The notes below the pieces were generated by a model. The model ran no database searches. It saw nothing but the letters and a program-made list of their open reading frames with translations, and was not told the origin of the DNA. DNA of 64,000 nucleotides from the NCBI GenBank assembly GCA_028571685.1, contig CM053143.1, positions 195,865,829 through 195,929,828 of the forward strand, read 5' to 3'. Source of the stretch: Heterohyrax brucei. Taxonomy: Eukaryota; Chordata; Mammalia; Hyracoidea; Procaviidae. Both the position numbers and the translations under genes were made by a program. Shown in pieces: positions 22,426 through 34,284 of the stretch (positions within the stretch are counted from its first letter, which is position 1; the number at the start of each line of letters is the position of its first letter).

Positions 22426-23384
22426 GGAGCCCGCTGGGCAGTGGCGAACCACAGCAGCAGAGACAGGCGCCTAACAAGTGCTGGCATGCAACAGGCGCCG
22501 CATAAATGTAAACCGGGCCGCCCTCTTCATGAGACTCGTTCACACGCCTCCCCTGCCGCTGTGCTCCCCTCACGCCTGAAGACAAGGACAGACAGCACAG
22601 CTGCCGGGGAAAAGCCGCTCTCTCTGAGCCACTCTCCACACACGACTCTCCAGGCCGCTGGACGGGTGCTGGGGCCCACAGACACTTAGTAATAAGGCGG
22701 CGTAGACAGCACCCCGCAGGCCACCGTCAGCCAGAGGAGCGTGCACCCCTCTTTCCCACTTGCACCCCATCGCCTGCCTCCGCAGGCCGGTGTTTACAGA
22801 CCCTGCCGCCCAAGGCAGAGCAGGAGGAGGGAGGCCAGGACGACCGGGCCTCAAACAAGGAACCAGAGCCCTGCACTCAGCCAGGTCCCCGCTCGCCCAA
22901 GGTGCAGGGCTGTGGCCCAGCAGCTAGCCTCCCAGACTAACACAGATGGCCTGTTATTTGTCTAAAGAAGTTCTAATCCTGAGCCACGGGGCCACGTCCT
23001 AGAGCAGGGGAGAGGGTGGGGACACCTGAAACCCAGAGGATATGGAGGGTTAACTGACATTCAGACCAGGAGGAGCGGGGACAGGGCCTCTCCCAGCTCA
23101 GGCCCAGGGCTGGGCCAGGACAGACCTGACCAGGAGCCCAGGGCCCCACCCACCCCTCCAAAACCAGGCCAGGAAACGAAAATCCCATTAGCCAGACTGC
23201 TAAACACAGCGGACTGACTGTTGTCGGCAGAACACGGATTTTTTTTCCGTGTATGTGATGTTTCTCTATCACTTGATATTGTTTAGAAACAAAAGATGAG
23301 ATTGGGATAAACAGAACTTTGATAAAGCCCCACTGCGGTTTATGAAATGTGAGAGGCACCAAGCATCACTACCAACAAGCCCCG

Positions 23385-23600
23385 CCGCCGTGGGAAGCCG
23401 CCCCGTTCGTCAGTCTGTGCTGCCAGGGCGGCCTGCGTGCTGCTGGGATACTGAAAGCCGAGCCACCTGCTCCTCGCCCACCAGCAGGGCCACCATGGGG
23501 CAAGGGTTTCAGCAGCACTTCCAGACTGAGAGAGACCAGGGAGAAAGGCCTGGCGATCTACAAAATCGGCCAGGAGAACCCCACAGCTCACTTGGCAGCG
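23385..23600 (+). mobile_element. RTE 5'-end or AfroSINE-like fragment
   Basis: TCGCCCACCAGCAGGGCCAC, GGCAAGGGTTTCAGCAGCAC, TTCCAGACTGAGAGAGACCA and GAAAGGCCTGGCGATCTACA match, in order, the 5' region I remember for afrotherian RTE elements. It is the better-kept relative of the fragment at 3745. Confidence 0.65.
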
Positions 23601-24014
23601 TCTGAGGCTTCCGACTGCTCACTTTAGACACGTCCTCACGAGGACCAGGCTGGAAGAGGGGAGAGTCAGTGAAAACGGGGGAGACCCTCCAGGAGACGGC
23701 ACACCAGCCACAGATCCGGGCCCGAGCACCCCCAGGCCCGTGACGGCAGCGCAGGACAAGCGGCCCCTCACCCTGACCGTGTCGGGGCCACGGTGGAGGC
23801 CGACGTGCAGGGAGGCCCAGCCCTGAGCTCCAGGATGCCCTCCAGGCAGTCCCCCACCGTGTCACTCTCTCCCTTTCTTGTTCTGTGGCCCCCTGCTCTG
23901 TGACCGGAGCTCCCCAAACACCCAGATGCTTCCTGCGGGCTTGATTCATCATGGCTGTGACAGGGTGCACGTGGAAGGACACGAATCTGGGGGACCAAAA
24001 GGTGATAGGTTTGC

Positions 24015-24150
24015 ACTGCACCATGTCCTCCCGCAAAAGAAGTGTGGAAGCCCTCACCCCACACCTGTGAAGTGACCCTGTGTGGAAACAGAGTTTTCTT
24101 TTGTCTTGTTACCAGGTCGTTAATGAGGTCACACCAGGGATGGAGGGGGT
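24015..24150 (+). mobile_element. MLT1-like LTR 5' fragment
   Basis: ATGTCCTCCCGCAAAAGAAG, TGGAAGCCCTCACCCCACAC, CTGTGAAGTGACCCTGTGTG and TCGTTAATGAGGTCACACCA follow the MLT1 order (TGTCCCCCCAAAAGATA, AAGTCCTAACCCC, CTGTGAATGTGACCTTATTT, TAATGAGGTCA). Confidence 0.6.
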
Positions 24151-25261
24151 GTCCTCAACCTGACCACTTCTCAGCACTGCCTCATAAAAAGGGGAGACAG
24201 ACTCGCTGGGTGAAGAGACCACAGGAGGGCCACCTACAGGCCAAGGACGGCTGGCTGTCCCCAGAATCCAGGAGAAAGGCCGCAGAAGGAATCAGCACGG
24301 CACAGACCCCAGCTGGGACCCCAGCCTCCGGAACGGCGCCTGCCCCCAGTGCCACACCTGGGGCATCTGCTGCTGTGGCAAGCTCAGGGGACAAGGCACT
24401 GGGCTGAGACACTCAACGTCTGCCCTTGAATCAAGGGGTGAGCGTCCCCCCACCTGCCCGCCCCCACCAGAGGCCATCAGGCTCTCTCAGAATTAGCACC
24501 AAATGCTACTCTGCTTTGGGTTCCCCACCCTGTCCAGCACGGGGGACCTGGCCCAGGAGCAGGCAGCTTGTCCCCCTGACCCCTGAGTAACCATGGACGG
24601 ACCCTCACAGGCTGCACGGGAGTGAGGTGTTCCTCTTCAGGCCCCCAATACAGGCCATCAGCACTGTGGGGTGTGGGAGTGGTACAGAGAGACACACGAG
24701 AAGGGGCCCCAGCTCACCGGAGGGAGGTGACACCGAGTGAGCAGCCCCCAGGGCTGAGTCATTGGTGGAAAAGCAGAAGTCCAACACCCTGAGATTCCCA
24801 CAACGGACAAGAGAGGCGGAACCCACAGCCACGTGGATCAGCGCCGGCAGAGGCAGCCTTGAGGGTTTTAAATATTTATCTGATGAAATCAGCAGGGCTC
24901 ACCAAGAAGACCGCCTGCCAACAGCAGCTGGGCCTCCCTGCTAATGAAAAACGCATCATCAAAAATCTGCTACAGTAGCAGGGAGTGCCAGGCTTAAACT
25001 GCCAGCTGGGCCCACCTCTGCCCGCCCAGGCTGCCAAGGGGAACCCGACAACACAGTCCACATGGGGAGATCAAATGGCTTTCTCCCCTGCCGGCCACTA
25101 GTGCTGCCCTCTGGAAGTGGGACAGACCTCAGGACCAGAGGCTAAGCCACACTAACCAGCTCAGGCCAGGGGGCTGTCACAGCTCTCTGCTTTGCTCAGC
25201 TTACCAAGTGCATGCTGGGCATGGGGACCATCACAAACCCCACCATACACCCACTGCAGAA

Positions 25262-25556
25262 CCTGCAGCCCAGGTCATCAGAGACCACCCTGCACGCCCA
25301 CCCCAGGACCCACAGCCCGGTCATCAGAGACGGCCCTGCACGCCCACCCCAGGATCCACAGCCCGGGCCATCAGAGACCACCCTACACGTCCACCCTAGG
25401 ACCTGCAGCCTAGGCCATCAGAGACCACCCTGCACACCCACCCCAGGACCCGCGGCCTGGGCCATCAGAGACCACCCTGCACGTCCACCCCAGGATCCAC
25501 AGTCCAGGCCATCAGAGACCACCCCTGCATGCCCACCCCAGGACCCGCAGCCTGCA
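25262..25556. repeat. Minisatellite of about six units near 46-47 bp
   Basis: Each unit holds GGCCATCAGAGACCACCCTG followed by CACGCCCACCCCAGGACCC, with changes such as CACGTCCACC. The array is C-rich on the plus strand. Confidence 0.9.
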
Positions 25557-26304
25557 GCACAGGAAGGACCTCCCACCTGGTTCCCTTTGGGGGCCCACAC
25601 CAGCCCAGCTTTACCCCTGGGTCCCTCCTTGCTGCAGACGCGAGGTCACTGAGAGCCCAGGCTGGCAGGGGACGCCCTCTGGGTCTTGCCCTTTGCTTTG
25701 GTGCCTGTGCAGCCAGGTGCCTTCCACAGGGTGCTCCCAACCTTGCTGGCTGAGCTTTGGCCGCCCTGAGACCTGCCCCATGGAGACACCTCGCCCCGGT
25801 CAGCCGGGTGAGCCCCTCTGATGCACAGCTGCACCCCAGTCTCTTGCTCTACCTGCCAGCACCTGACGGGCACCCCTGCCCTGGGGACTGCTGGCCTGCC
25901 TCCTGACAAGGGCTCAGCTCCCAGCGCCCTCTACCATGACACTGTGTGACAGGCTCCAGAATCAGGGAGACCCGGCCTCAGGTCCCAGCTGCCACGGTCA
26001 GGAGCTCACCTCTCCGCGTCCCCGTGTCCCGCTTTGGAAAAGGATCTAACAGTGATCTTCCCCACCTCCGCCGGTGCCGGAGGGCTCCGAGGGAGTGCAG
26101 CTACAAGGTTTGGCGCCCACGGGGTGATAGGGACCAACCCTCAGGATGGCAGAGGTCCTGACTTTGGCCGAGTCCTACCTTGAAGCAGGCGGAGTCCCTG
26201 CCCAGAGGGTGCTCCCCCTGTGTGTGGGTGCGCCACGCAAACAGCCCTTCCCACCACTCAAGCGAGTGGCCATGCCATCCACAGTTGTGCCAGTGGTGAG
26301 CCCA

Positions 26305-26478
26305 CACAGACGCTCATCGCCGTCAAGTCGGAGGGAGGTTTGAGTCCTCCCAGAGGCACCTCGGAATAAAGGCCTGGAGACCCACGTATCAGAGTAACCC
26401 CTGGCACTCAATTCTGTGCAGCACTTCTACTCTGACACACGTGGGGTCTTGGTGAGTCTGGGCTGACTTGAGAATGAA
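26305..26478 (+). mobile_element. AfroSINE copy (AAAGGCCTGG subtype)
   Basis: GGTTTGAGTCCTCCCAGAGG is followed by CACCTCGGAATAAAGGCCTG, GAGACCCACGTATCAGAGTA, then CACTTCTACTCTGACACACG and TGGGGTCTTGGTGAGTCTGG. This is close to the subtype body that ends CACACATGGGGTCGCCATGAGTCGG. Confidence 0.82.
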
Positions 26479-26621
26479 TGTTTGGGGGCCGTCTGTGGGG
26501 TGTCTTGTGAGGACAGGATGTTGCACGCCCCCCATGCCTCAGCCTCCCCAGTGGACACACAGTGCTGAGCCAGACACTGGCGCACATGCCCACACAGCCT
26601 CCCGGCTCACCCCAAGGGCAG

Positions 26622-27005
26622 AGGGATGGATGGGTGAAAGGACGGACGACGGATGGGTGAGCGGCTGGCGGGGATGGATGGGTGAAAGGGAGAACGGAGG
26701 ATGAACAGATGGGTGGATGGGTGGGTGGGTGGGTAGGTAAGTGGGTTAATGGATGAATGGGTGGGTGGTAGGTGGATAGTGGGTGGATGGATGGACAGAC
26801 AGATGGACAGGTAGGTGGGTGGATGGATGGATGGATGGGTGGGTGGATGGGTGGATGGAAGGATGGATGGATGGATGGACAAACAGATGGACAGGCGGGA
26901 GGATGGGTGGGGGAAATGGGTGGCGGGGGGATGGCTGCCGGGGGGGATGGGTGGCAGGGGGATGGGTGGGTGAGCACATGGGTGAGTGGATGAGAGGATG
27001 GACAG
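26622..27005. repeat. GGAT/GGGT tetranucleotide array
   Basis: Interrupted (GGAT)n, (GGGT)n and GGAC units, about 380 bp, G-rich on the plus strand. It generates spurious Ser/Thr/His/Pro-rich ORFs on the minus strand. Confidence 0.95.
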
Positions 27006-27693
27006 AGGTCCCTCAGACATCTCAAGGAGTACAAGCTGTTCCCCCCGCATGTGTCCATAGAAGCCACTGACCAAGGGCCTGGCCAGAGAACTGTCCAGAA
27101 CCCCTTTAATTAGACAGGCTGACAGACAGTGACAAGGGGAAGAGACAGATAAGCCAAAAAGAGATGGAAAAACAGCAAGAGAGCGATCAGACAGGAGACC
27201 CAGGGAAGCCGAGCTGGAGATGGGGCTGGAAGACAGACAGACACAGATGGAAAGTGCCAGCTGGGGCGGAGTAGGAGGAGACAAGCACTCAGGCCCCAGC
27301 AGCTGGCTGGGGGGACTGCTCCCCGCAGGTCCCTGCAGTGCTGTGTGTGGAGCTCACCCCTGTCCTCACGGTGAGGGGTGAGGCTTCTGGGGGCAGCGGT
27401 GTGACTCTGGGGCAGGGGCAGGCCTGGGGGTCAGCACCCTCCAAGGGCAGCCTGGCCGAGGGCTACGGAGACAGGACACAGCCCCCAATTTATCAGCACG
27501 CAGGGAGGGTGCAGGCCCAGCTCCCCAGCCTCACCCACCCGCAGCCGCCCCGCTACTGCCCCTGCCCTGAGGGGACACGGCGGGGCGCCTGGGCGGGAGA
27601 AACAAGAGCCCTGAGGAGCAGAACCAGACAGGAAGCGGTCCCCGGGGAGCCCTCTGAGGGAGCTGACTGCCCAGAGGCCAGTGATGACCACGG

Positions 27694-27728
27694 CAATTAA
27701 CAGCGGTGAATTACTCACGGTCAATTAA
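27694..27728. promoter_or_regulatory. Cluster of homeodomain-type CAATTAA motifs
   Basis: Two CAATTAA heptamers (27694-27700 and 27722-27728) are 28 bp apart, with GAATTA (27708-27713) between them, in otherwise GC-rich DNA. Such motifs fit homeodomain core sites. Function is purely inferred. Confidence 0.25.
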
Positions 27729-28189
27729 GGGAGCAACTGCGACCGAAGCTGTTTCCGAAGTAACGGGGACAGCGAGGACCATCTTGGTGACACCTCACTA
27801 GCGCACCTGCCCTGGAGCCCGCCGGGACCACCCCCGTCCAGGCTGGGCCTCCAGGTACAGGGACAGAGAGCCCGGGGTTTCCCTTGCTGCGGGCTTCCTC
27901 CTTCTGAAGCCCCCTGCTCAGCACCAGGGCCCACACCCTGTGACGACACCCGCTCGGCCTCCCCTCGTGGGTGTGGACACACACTGGCGGAGGGGCCGGG
28001 GCAGCTGCAGCCCCTTCATAGGCGAGTCTGCCTGCTGACATATGCGCTGGGGGACAGTCAGGGGCGCAAGGCCCAGCTCCCACATGCAGCTGTGTGGTCC
28101 GTGAGCCTCAGCCTCGTCCCCTCACAGTGGGTGACGGCACCCACCCGAGAGTCTGTTGTGAGGGTCCATGTGCCCCTGTGTGTCAGGTG

Positions 28190-28320
28190 TCTAGGGGAGC
28201 AAAAGGTCTGCGCCGGCTGCAAACCAAAAAGCTGACAGTTTGCACCCACCCACACAGCCACAGAAGAAAGGTCTGGTGATCTGCCTCCTCTCAGATCACA
28301 GTCCAGAGAGTCCACAGAGA
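28190..28320 (+). mobile_element. AfroSINE fragment
   Basis: GCTGCAAACCAAAAAGCTGA, CAGTTTGCACCCACCCACAC, then CACAGAAGAAAGGTCTGGTG and ATCTGCCTCC: head, B-box region and body in the expected order. Confidence 0.75.
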
Positions 28321-28347
28321 GTGCTGCTGTGGCCACACAGGGTGTCA

Positions 28348-28505
28348 TAGATGGGGTCGGCCCTGCCGAGCACCCCAGACAGGGCCCCATGAGATGGGGT
28401 CAGCCCTGCAGAGCGCCCCAGACAGGGCCCCATGAGATGGGGTCAGCCCTGCAGAGTGCCCCAGACAAGGCATCATAGATGGGGTCAGCCCTGCAGAGAG
28501 CCCCA
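28348..28505. repeat. Minisatellite, about four units of 43-44 bp
   Basis: GATGGGGTCAGCCCTGCAGA followed by GCGCCCCAGACAGGGCCCCAT, with minor changes. Confidence 0.92.
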
Positions 28506-28605
28506 CAGGCCTTCCGACGGCTGGTGTCTCAGGAGCAGACCACCAGGCTCCTCTGACGGGCTCAAATCTCCAGCCTCTGAGGGATCAGCTGCGCACTCCC
28601 GTTCT
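28505..28605 (-). mobile_element. AfroSINE fragment, antisense
   Basis: AGCAGACCACCAGGCTCCTC, GGGCTCAAATCTCCAGCCTC and GATCAGCTGCGCACTCCCG match the antisense of the body, B box and head. Confidence 0.55.
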
Positions 28606-28669
28606 GCGTCCGCCCACCCCGGTGGGGGGCGGGGCGAGCCAAGTCTATCGGCACAGACAGCGCAGTGAG

Positions 28670-28840
28670 GAACCAACATTTACCTCGTGTGTAATCTCAT
28701 TAATTGTATGATCACATTGGGTTTGACAGTTTTAATGCATTACTGGGGGAAAATACTCTAATACATGACATTAAAGATCATATCAAGGTTAATTTGGCTT
28801 AAAACGTAGTGACTACAGAATTTTTCACATCCACGTTAGA
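28670..28840. other. AT-rich, apparently unique segment
   Basis: TCTCATTAATTGTATGATCA, GACAGTTTTAATGCATTACT and GGTTAATTTGGCTTAAAACG stand out from the GC-rich surroundings. I see no repeat signature or ORF. It may be a constrained element with homeodomain-like TAATT cores, or merely old AT-rich DNA. Confidence 0.25.
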
Positions 28841-28949
28841 CACTGTGGCTTGAACACACGGAGATGTGGTATTGGGGAGAAGCGCCCACCGAGACCCGTG
28901 GAATCAGCGTGACATTCCTCCCTCAGGGTGAATGAACGGGTGGCCCCAG

Positions 28950-29072
28950 GCCCGGGATTTGAAGCCCCAGGTGGGCTTTTCAGATCGGCCACTTGCAAGC
29001 TGGGTGACTTTGGACAAATGGCTGAACCTCCCTGGGACCTGAGTTCCTCATCTGCAAAAGATAATGGGATGG
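28950..29072 (+). mobile_element. MIR element leading into a microsatellite
   Basis: CCACTTGCAAGCTGGGTGAC, TTTGGACAAATGGCTGAACC and GAGTTCCTCATCTGCAAAAG followed by ATAATGGGATGGATGGATCG follow the MIR order. The tetranucleotide array starts directly at its 3' side. Confidence 0.82.
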
Positions 29073-29074
29073 AT

Positions 29075-29295
29075 GGATCGTGGAGGTAGGGAGGGAGGGA
29101 CAAGCGAGTGGGTGGGCACACGGGTAGGTGCATGGGTGGGCAGATTGGTGGGTGGGTGAGTGCACGGGTGGGTGGGTGTATGCACAGATGGACAGGTGCC
29201 CGGTGAGTGGGTGAGTGCACAGGTGGGTGGGTGGGCAGGTGGGTGGGTGGGCAGGTGGGTGGGTGGGCAGGTGGGTGGGTGGGCAGGTGGGTGGA
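29075..29295. repeat. GGGT array with a perfect 16-bp block
   Basis: GGGT/GGGA-rich DNA. From about 29222 it becomes a regular 16-bp repeat, GTGGGTGGGTGGGCAG, for about 4.5 copies. Four G3 runs per short stretch on the plus strand satisfy the G-quadruplex pattern. Confidence 0.93.
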
Positions 29296-29760
29296 TGTTC
29301 ATTACAGCATTTCTCAACAGCCAAAAGGTGGGAACAACGGAAAGGCCTGTCAACAGCTGAACGGATGAGCAAACGCAGGACAGACCACCATGGCCTCTCC
29401 TCAGCCATAAAAAGAAATGGGGTCCTCGTGCTCACCACAGCAGGGTGACCCTAAAAGCACCATGTTGAGCGAAATTAGTCAGCTGCAAGGACAAATACCG
29501 TATGATCTCACACACAGCAGGCAAATCAATAAAAATCAAAAGTCATTAACAGTTCCCCGTGGAGGAAGGAGGCGAGGCAGGGTCTGCTCAGGGGGCAGGG
29601 AGCGTCGGTCAGTGGTGGCAGAATGACCTGGAGGGGGACAGAGAGGACGGCTGCACCGCTTGGAGATCGTCCCCAGTGTCACTGAACTGGACATGCAGGA
29701 CCTGCTGCGCTGCCCAACGTTTCATTGTGATTTTTCACCGTGATTTTTTTTAAAGGTTGT
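29296..29760 (+). mobile_element. L1 LINE 3' end
   Basis: CATTTCTCAACAGCCAAAAG, AAAGGCCTGTCAACAGCTGA, TCAGCCATAAAAAGAAATGG, GTTGAGCGAAATTAGTCAGC and CCGTATGATCTCACACAC match the L1 ORF2/3'UTR region. CAGTGTCACTGAACTGGACA matches the 3'UTR end. Truncated at its 5' side by the GGGT array. Confidence 0.85.
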
Positions 29761-30619
29761 GGAGTGTGTCTTGGCCACATACTGTGTGCAGGTCCTCCCC
29801 CAGGACAATCAAAAAGTGGGACAGTGACCTCTCCCCCAGGGAACACAGCACCCAGGGGACAAACACACCACAAATCACATCCCAGACTCAGGGCTGGTCC
29901 TGGAGGACTTCCCGGAGGAAGGCCCTGGGTCTGGGTCTGCGGAGAGAACAGGTTTGGAGAGAGGCGGAGGGTCGCCGGATGAGGGGCAGCTGGTGCCGAG
30001 GCCTGAGCTGAGAAGGACGCCCACGTGGAGGGCTTTCCTGGCACCCACACCTGTTCCCAGGGCAAACCCCTGCCACACACCGCACACACTTCCCCTCAGC
30101 TGACGCCCCTGACACGACCACACCCTGTCTGTGCACCGCTGTCCCTGGTGGTGGGCACACGCCCTCCTCTCTCCTCACAACCCCTTTGCTGCTCACAGCT
30201 GCGGCCTGCAGGCACGGTTTGCTCCAGCTGCTCCAGGTGCTGAAGGGGTGGTCCCAGCTACTGACCTAAGGCCCTCCGCGGCGCCTTCAAGCTGGCACAC
30301 ACCTGGACTGTGGTCAGGCCTTCTGTGCCCCTACTGCCCCAAGCTCTGCTGCCAGGCCCCATTTCTGCTGGGAAACCTAGTCTTTTCTTCCTTGGCCCAC
30401 CTTCAGGCCTTCTTAGCTAGAACTGACCAACAGGCCCAGGTAGGGGCCCTGCCCTGCAGAAGCACGGTGGCCTGGGCTCGGTCTCCACATGCTCCCTGCA
30501 GACACGTGCCTTGTGCAATGGCAGCCATGCCCACAGCCCTGGGAACCGAGAACCTGTCACCCCAAGGAACCCCACACCAAGGAGCGGCTGTGGGGGCCTG
30601 AGAGTCATGATCGGCCTGC

Positions 30620-30895
30620 TCACCCTGTGCCCACTCTGCCTGTGCCCGCTCTCCCTGTGCCCCGCTCTCCCTGTGCCCCACTCTCCCTGTGCCCACTCTC
30701 CCTGTGCCCGCTCTCCCTGTGTGCCCCACTCTCCCTGTGCGCCCCACTCTCCCTGTGCGCCCCACTCTCCCTGTGCCGCACTCTCCCTGTGCCCGCTCTG
30801 ACTGTGCCCGCTCTGCCTGTGTGCCCCACTCTCCCTGTGACCGCTCTCCCTGTGCCCGCTCTGACTGTGCCCGCTCTGCCTGTGCCCTGTTCAGG
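30620..30895. repeat. Minisatellite with a unit of about 16 bp
   Basis: TGCCCGCTCTCCCTG and variants (TGCCCCACTCTCCCTG, TGCGCCCCACTCTCCCTG, TGCCCGCTCTGACTG), about 17 copies. Pyrimidine-rich on the plus strand. Confidence 0.95.
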
Positions 30896-31659
30896 CAGTG
30901 TCCCACTCAGGACTCACTAAACACTCTCAAACTGTGATCCAGGCTCCACCTACAGCATTTTAAAATCAAATCAGGGTACTGACATCTTACAGGCTGACTG
31001 ACGGACGGGGCAGAGTGTGGCTGGAAGGGCAGCCAGGAGGAGAACCAGTCCAGAGCCTCTGCTGCCCCTTCTTCTGCCCCATAAGAGACTCCAGGCCTAG
31101 TTACCCCAGCAGTGGCACAGACGGCCTGGTAGTCCCCGAGCTCTGCTCAGCAGGAGGTACACGGCCAGCACGCCACTCACTGAGTCACTGAGTCACCCCC
31201 TCACCCCCTCCCTCAGTCACTCACTAACTGGTTCATGTGCCCACTCATGCCAAACAACAGCACGGCAGCCACCACGGCCGTGGCCACGTGAGGAGCGCTA
31301 ACACACTTTCCCACGATCATGCCTTCACTAATCCACTCCCTCGCTCACCCGCTCACCCGCTCACCCCCTCACTCATGACTGGGCACACGCAGAGTGCACC
31401 ACCTTCCACGTCTGAAGAAGGGACCTGGTTCTACGTCATGTGGCGGGTGAAGAGACAGATGCGTAACAGCCGCCTGCAAACCTGACCCCCCAAGGGGCCG
31501 TGGAGTCAAGGCCCCTGAGCTGGAGCTCCCGGGCCAGGAGTTGGGGGCGGTGTTCGGTCGGGAGGGCACCTTGTGCAAGCCGGGAGAAGAGGGAGAGCAG
31601 GGAAGCCTGCCGGGACCACGGAGGGGACGAGCAGAGAGGGGGCGCCGGGGCCGGCGGGT

Positions 31660-31818
31660 GGCGCGGACGGTTCACACTTTCGACTGTTACAGGGGACACC
31701 TCGGAGGAAAGCCTGGTAACCTACTTCTGAGTCGCTGAGACTCCTGTGGCCACAGCTCTGCCTGACACCCTAGGTGGGCAGGGGGTCCAGATCGACGCCA
31801 CAGCAACCGGCTCACCAC
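31660..31818 (+). mobile_element. AfroSINE copy, 5'-degraded
   Basis: GACACCTCGGAGGAAAGCCT, GGTAACCTACTTCTGAGTCG and CACAGCTCTGCCTGACACCC follow the AAAGGCCTGG subtype; GTCCAGATCGACGCCACAGC ends it (GAGTCGGAATCGACTCGACGGC). Confidence 0.72.
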
Positions 31819-31844
31819 AGGGTCTAGCGCTCGACAGTTATCTA

Positions 31845-32116
31845 ATAAGGGGTCATGAGTGAGTGAACACAACAGGTGTCTAATAAGCACTCGTCACTGA
31901 ACACAACAGGTGTCTAATAAGCACTTGTGAGTGAACACAACAGGTGTCTAATAAGCGCTCGTGAGTGAACACAACAGGTGTCTAATAAGTGCTCATGAGT
32001 GACACAACAGGTGTCTCATAAGCGCTCGTGAGTGAACACAACAGGTGTCTCATAAGCGTGCATGAGTGACACAACAGGTGTCTAGTAAGCGCTCACGAGT
32101 GAGTGAACACAACAGG
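31845..32116. repeat. Minisatellite of about eight units near 36 bp
   Basis: GAGTGAACACAACAGGTGTC followed by TAATAAGCGCTCGT, with variants CATAAGCGTG and AGTAAGCGCTCAC. The TAATAAGCGCTC part resembles the 3' end of MIR (ATAGTAAGCGCTCAATAAATG), so the array may have grown from one. Confidence 0.92.
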
Positions 32117-32749
32117 CCCCAAGCCCCAAGTGCAAAAGACCCCACACCGCAGCCTTCTCCTTAAACCCTGGAACCTTCCAGCACCCCCTGGACTTGAGCT
32201 GCTCTGGGCACCACCACAAATACTCTCTACAGGGACCCAGGATCCACGAGAGAAGACCCTCACCTGCCAGCTAAAGGGAACTTATGGGCCCGGCCCTGCA
32301 GCCACGTGCTGATGGGGGTCTCGCAGGGGGTGTCCAGATGTCAGAGGGGGCCAGAGCCCAGCCTCTCTACCCAGGCGCCCCTCCACCCAGGGGCCAGTGT
32401 CACCAAGTACCTGCTGGGAGGACTGTCCCCTCCTCTCACCAATATAGTGACAGCTCAGGAAGGCGAGGGACCTAACAAGGTGGTGGTGGGCCGTGGCAAG
32501 CAGAGGGACTTAAAAGAAGGGCTCTGAGGAGACGCAGGGCCCACTACCCCAGAGACAAGCACTGCGGGGTGCAGGGGACAGGTGGGGGGCCTTGAATTTG
32601 GAGACTGGCGGTCAGTATCGTCACTGAACCCATCACCCGCAGACAGCAGTGAAAGGAGACCCAGGACCAGGGCTGGTGCCTGCAGGGAGAGGGGCTGGCA
32701 GCGGCCACAGCCCGTGAAGTTGTGGGAGCACCACCAGACATCTGCTGTG

Positions 32750-32885
32750 CTGTGAGGTGCCCCTGAGTCACCCCAACTCACAGCAATCCCCACGTGACAG
32801 AACGAACGCTGCCTGCTCCTGTGTCCTCATCATATCCCTGGTCTGTGCCAGGCCACCATCACCGCCACTGCAGAGGGCCTCCGCC
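32750..32885 (-). mobile_element. RTE 3'-end fragment, antisense, degenerate
   Basis: TGAGTCACCCCAACTCACAG followed by CAATCCCCACGTGACAGAAC and GAACGCTGCCTGCTCCTGTG echo GAGTCGGTTCCGACTCATAG, CGACCC and CGAAACACTGCCCGGTCCTGTG. Confidence 0.65.
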
Positions 32886-34284
32886 CCAGGGGGCTCCTCT
32901 TCCACCCCCACTGGGCAGTGCCCTGCTATGCGCACGGGGTTTTCTCTGGCTAATGCTCAGAAGCGGCCGGCCAGGCCTCCCGTCCCAGTCTGTCTCAGTC
33001 CAGAAGCTCCTCTGCACCCTGTCCCCCACGGGTGACTCTGCTGGTAGAAGACACACCAGTGGTCCAGTTTCCAGATGCAGTGACACACCAGCGCACACAG
33101 CAGGACGGACCGACAGGCGGCTCAGACCCTCCCGTTACAGATGAGAGCACCAGACTCCCCCACCCGCCAGCTGAGGCGTGAGTCGGCGGGTCCTACACCC
33201 GCCCTGCTCCGAGTGTCACCTCCTTGCCACACGGGCCACACCAGAAAGCCCCACAGCACAGGGGCTGTCCACCAGTCCAAAGCCGGCCCTTCACCCACCT
33301 GACCAGGACACCTGGGCTTGTCTCTAACCGCGCGGTCGCAGCCTTCTCACACAGGACGCCAGGCCGGCACGGGGCCCGAGAGAACGGCGGGTAGGCACAG
33401 AAGCAGGAGCCGACACCTGCATCCGAGGAGACGTGGCCAGGAGGGAGCTGGGAACCCCACTGTCAGCCCCTCCGAGAAGCCCACCCGACAACGCCCACCC
33501 TCGCGTGTGTCCGGGAGGACGACGAGGGGTGGCACACGGAGGAGGGGTTGGCATGGGGTCCCACGGGACAGAGAAACGCACCCCTGGAGGTGCCCGGCGC
33601 ATCTGCCACTGACGAAGGGGGCTGGGGTCTTTGGCCCCCCGTGCCACTCTCTGAGGAATGTTGGCAAAATCAGAATAAGTCCCCCCTCCCCATGAGGCCT
33701 CTCCTTCCCCTCCCCAGGGACAGTCCACAGGAACAAAACCAGGCTTCTTCCTTTTTCTTTCCCAGACAGAGCAGAGACCTCCACAAAGACCACTGGAAAT
33801 ACGACACTCCTTGTCTGCCATCAGGACTTGCAGGGGCAAAAGCTTGGAATGCAGAGGACAGAGCTGGGGTGGCAGAGGGTGGGGCACCCTGGACAAGAGG
33901 AGCACTTGGAATTTCCAGCACACATCGCTAGACTGGCCAGCTCCGGGCTGAGGGCTGCAGGATGACCGCTGAAGGGGCTGCTCTCCCTGTGCAGCCTTCC
34001 ATGGCTCCCCACTGATGCCAGGATGGGGCTCAGAGCCCTTGGCTGGCAGACAGCATGGCAATCCACCTTCTCAGCTGTCCCCTTCCCTACCCACCACAAT
34101 GCCACTTCCTGAGCCACAGAGCACTACCCTCTGCCCCAGAAAAGGCCTGGCCCTCAGTCCCACGCTGTTCCCTCCCTCGGGAACTCCACACCCTGCCAGC
34201 TCCATCAGCTGACCCCTGTTCATGACCAAAAGACCAAAACGACACCTTGTCATCAAGTCCCAGAAACCCTATACAACCCTTCCT

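Noticed and set aside
26408..27284. Overlapping minus-strand ORFs of about 220 codons
   Set aside because: Their bodies are the tetranucleotide array at 26622-27005 and the flanks show no coding signature.
33324..34061. 245-codon minus-strand ORF
   Set aside because: No domain, no splice or promoter context, and overlapping open frames on both strands.
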